Positions 63,037 through 64,000 of a stretch of 64,000 nucleotides of DNA are shown here, one piece after another (the stretch's first letter is position 1; each line of letters opens with the position of its first letter). Location of the stretch: the NCBI GenBank assembly GCA_964572725.1, contig CAZNFW010000013.1, forward strand, positions 1 to 64,000, read 5' to 3'. The DNA is from Rosettibacter sp964572725. GTDB lineage: Bacteria > Bacteroidota > Ignavibacteria > Ignavibacteriales > Melioribacteraceae. The notes under the pieces were generated by a model. That model had not been told where the DNA came from, did not search any database, and saw only the letters and a program-made list of their open reading frames with translations. Position numbers and translations under genes: made by a program.

Positions 63037-63933
63037 ATGAAAAAAATAATCTTAATAATTATCTTCGGTCAATTAATAATAAATGCTCAAGATGTTAAAA
63101 CTGGTTTATCATTTTTAAAACTTGGAGCAGGTGCAAGAAATATTTCTATGGGTGATTTTGGTTCTCTTACCCCGGGTGATTTAAATAGCAGTGTTTATAA
63201 TCCATCTGTTATTGCAATAAATCCCAAAACTCAATTATCTTTTTCTCATAATACTTTCTTCAATGATTTGAATTCGGAATTTTTTTCAGGAAGTTTTTCT
63301 TTTCTAAATATTCCATTTATGATTGGAATTAATACTACAACAATTTCCGACATTGAAGTAAGAACAAAGCCGGGCGAAGCAGAATCAAAATTTGATGCTC
63401 ATTATTTCTATGGAAATCTTTCTGCTGCTTACGAATTATATGAAAATATATTTGCAGGTGCTTCAATAAAATATATTTACGAAAATCTTTTTTCAGACGA
63501 TGCAACAGGCTATGCTTTCGATTTTGGAATCAGCTACAAAAATTTATTCAAAAATTTGACTTTGGGAGCTTCTTTAAGAAATATTGGTTCAATGAAACAA
63601 CTTCGTTCTGAACCAACTAAATTACCAAAAGACTTTAAAGCAGGCTTAACTTATATTTTTGATTTGCCTGATTATAAACTAAATATTAATACTATTGCCG
63701 GATATCAAAATTATATTGATGATAAAATTTCTCATTTTCATTTTGGAGTAGAAATTTTTTACTACAATATGTTTGCATTAAGAGGCGGATATATTTCAGG
63801 TTACGATTCAAAAAATATAACAGCTGGCTTTGGAATCATTTTTCGTGGAATTAATTTAGATTATGCTTATGTTCCATACAAATATTCACTCGGTGATTCG
63901 CATATAATTTCGTTCACATATACATTCAATTAA
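63037..63933 (+). CDS. PorV/PorQ-family outer-membrane protein (second copy)
   Basis: Protein of 298 residues with a signal peptide ending near residue 18. 'FLKLGAGARNISMGDFGSL' and 'SVYNPSVIAIN' correspond to the same family signature as in the first copy. The C terminus ends 'HIISFTYTFN', again a barrel strand. It lies 5 bases after the first copy. The two differ widely in sequence, so this is an old duplication or two separate members. The next gene starts one base after its stop codon. Confidence 0.88.
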   Translation: MKKIILIIIFGQLIINAQDVKTGLSFLKLGAGARNISMGDFGSLTPGDLNSSVYNPSVIAINPKTQLSFSHNTFFNDLNSEFFSGSFSFLNIPFMIGINTTTISDIEVRTKPGEAESKFDAHYFYGNLSAAYELYENIFAGASIKYIYENLFSDDATGYAFDFGISYKNLFKNLTLGASLRNIGSMKQLRSEPTKLPKDFKAGLTYIFDLPDYKLNINTIAGYQNYIDDKISHFHFGVEIFYYNMFALRGGYISGYDSKNITAGFGIIFRGINLDYAYVPYKYSLGDSHIISFTYTFN

Positions 63934-63934
63934 A

Positions 63935-64000
63935 ATGGAAATTATCAGATATACCGAAGAGTGGAAGGAAAAGTGGGACAAATTTGTTCTCGAATCAAAT
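63935..64000 (+). CDS. FemAB/GNAT-like protein (cut by window edge)
   Basis: Only 22 residues are visible: MEIIRYTEEWKEKWDKFV and then LESN. Such an opening ('IRYTEEWKEKWDKFV') is typical of FemAB-related acyltransferase-fold proteins that act in envelope polysaccharide or peptidoglycan synthesis. It starts one base after the PorV-like gene. Identification from so few residues is tentative. Confidence 0.5.
   Translation, partial: MEIIRYTEEWKEKWDKFVLESN

Overview
This AT-rich window (about one third GC by eye) looks like chromosome from a member of the Ignavibacteria / Chlorobi side of Bacteroidota. The pointers are: a protein with a C-terminal type IX secretion (T9SS) sorting domain (41243-43519) and one with a FlgD-like tail of the same general kind (60452-62026), two adjacent PorV/PorQ-type outer-membrane proteins (62042-63933), several secreted or lipoprotein peptidases, a TPR-linked sensor histidine kinase, and promoters that fit the Bacteroidota TAnnTTTG -7 element. 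Unlike Bacteroidia, many starts carry clear Shine-Dalgarno (SD) sites. The genus cannot be fixed from the sequence alone.

Region 1 (1-14103, minus strand) is mainly an information-processing operon read right to left: rimP, nusA, infB, rbfA, truB, ribF, rpsO, pnp, dus, rng, followed after a 219-base gap by tal, gcvT and a cut-off comB. A promoter and a terminator-like hairpin precede rimP. Region 2 (14184-18474) holds hemW (interrupted by a ten-N assembly gap), an outer-membrane protein, recN, and a plus-strand initiator tRNA with its own promoter and terminator. Region 3 (18527-29967) is a secreted/lipoprotein peptidase area: an S9 peptidase, an M49 dipeptidyl-peptidase III lipoprotein, and an active/inactive pair of M16 peptidases, with a Cys-rich small protein, a 34-residue membrane peptide, YbaK, an ArsC/Spx-like protein and a HAD hydrolase between them.

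Region 4 (29974-43858) contains glyS, apparently starting at an AUC codon, a TPR histidine kinase, a PLP decarboxylase with an alpha/beta hydrolase, proS, rsmI, nfu, a 54-residue basic protein, a DUF72 protein, an FAH-family enzyme and a T9SS metalloprotease with a small lipoprotein. Region 5 (43935-53943) has a very large cytoplasmic GH13 protein, mutS, a DUF1684 lipoprotein, aroF-tyrA (aromatic amino acids) and efp. Region 6 (53959-64000) has menG, a PAP2 membrane protein and rsmA on the minus strand, then a plus-strand envelope block: glycosyltransferase, outer-membrane protein, site-2 protease, lipoprotein, BNR-repeat secreted protein, two PorV/PorQ proteins and the start of a FemAB/GNAT-like gene.

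I see no prophage, insertion sequence, CRISPR array or rRNA. The window is mostly core genome. The most notable observations are the AUC start of glyS, the terminator-like leader of the rimP-nusA operon, an elongation factor P without a modifiable residue at its loop tip, and a ten-N gap in hemW that appears to have zero true length.
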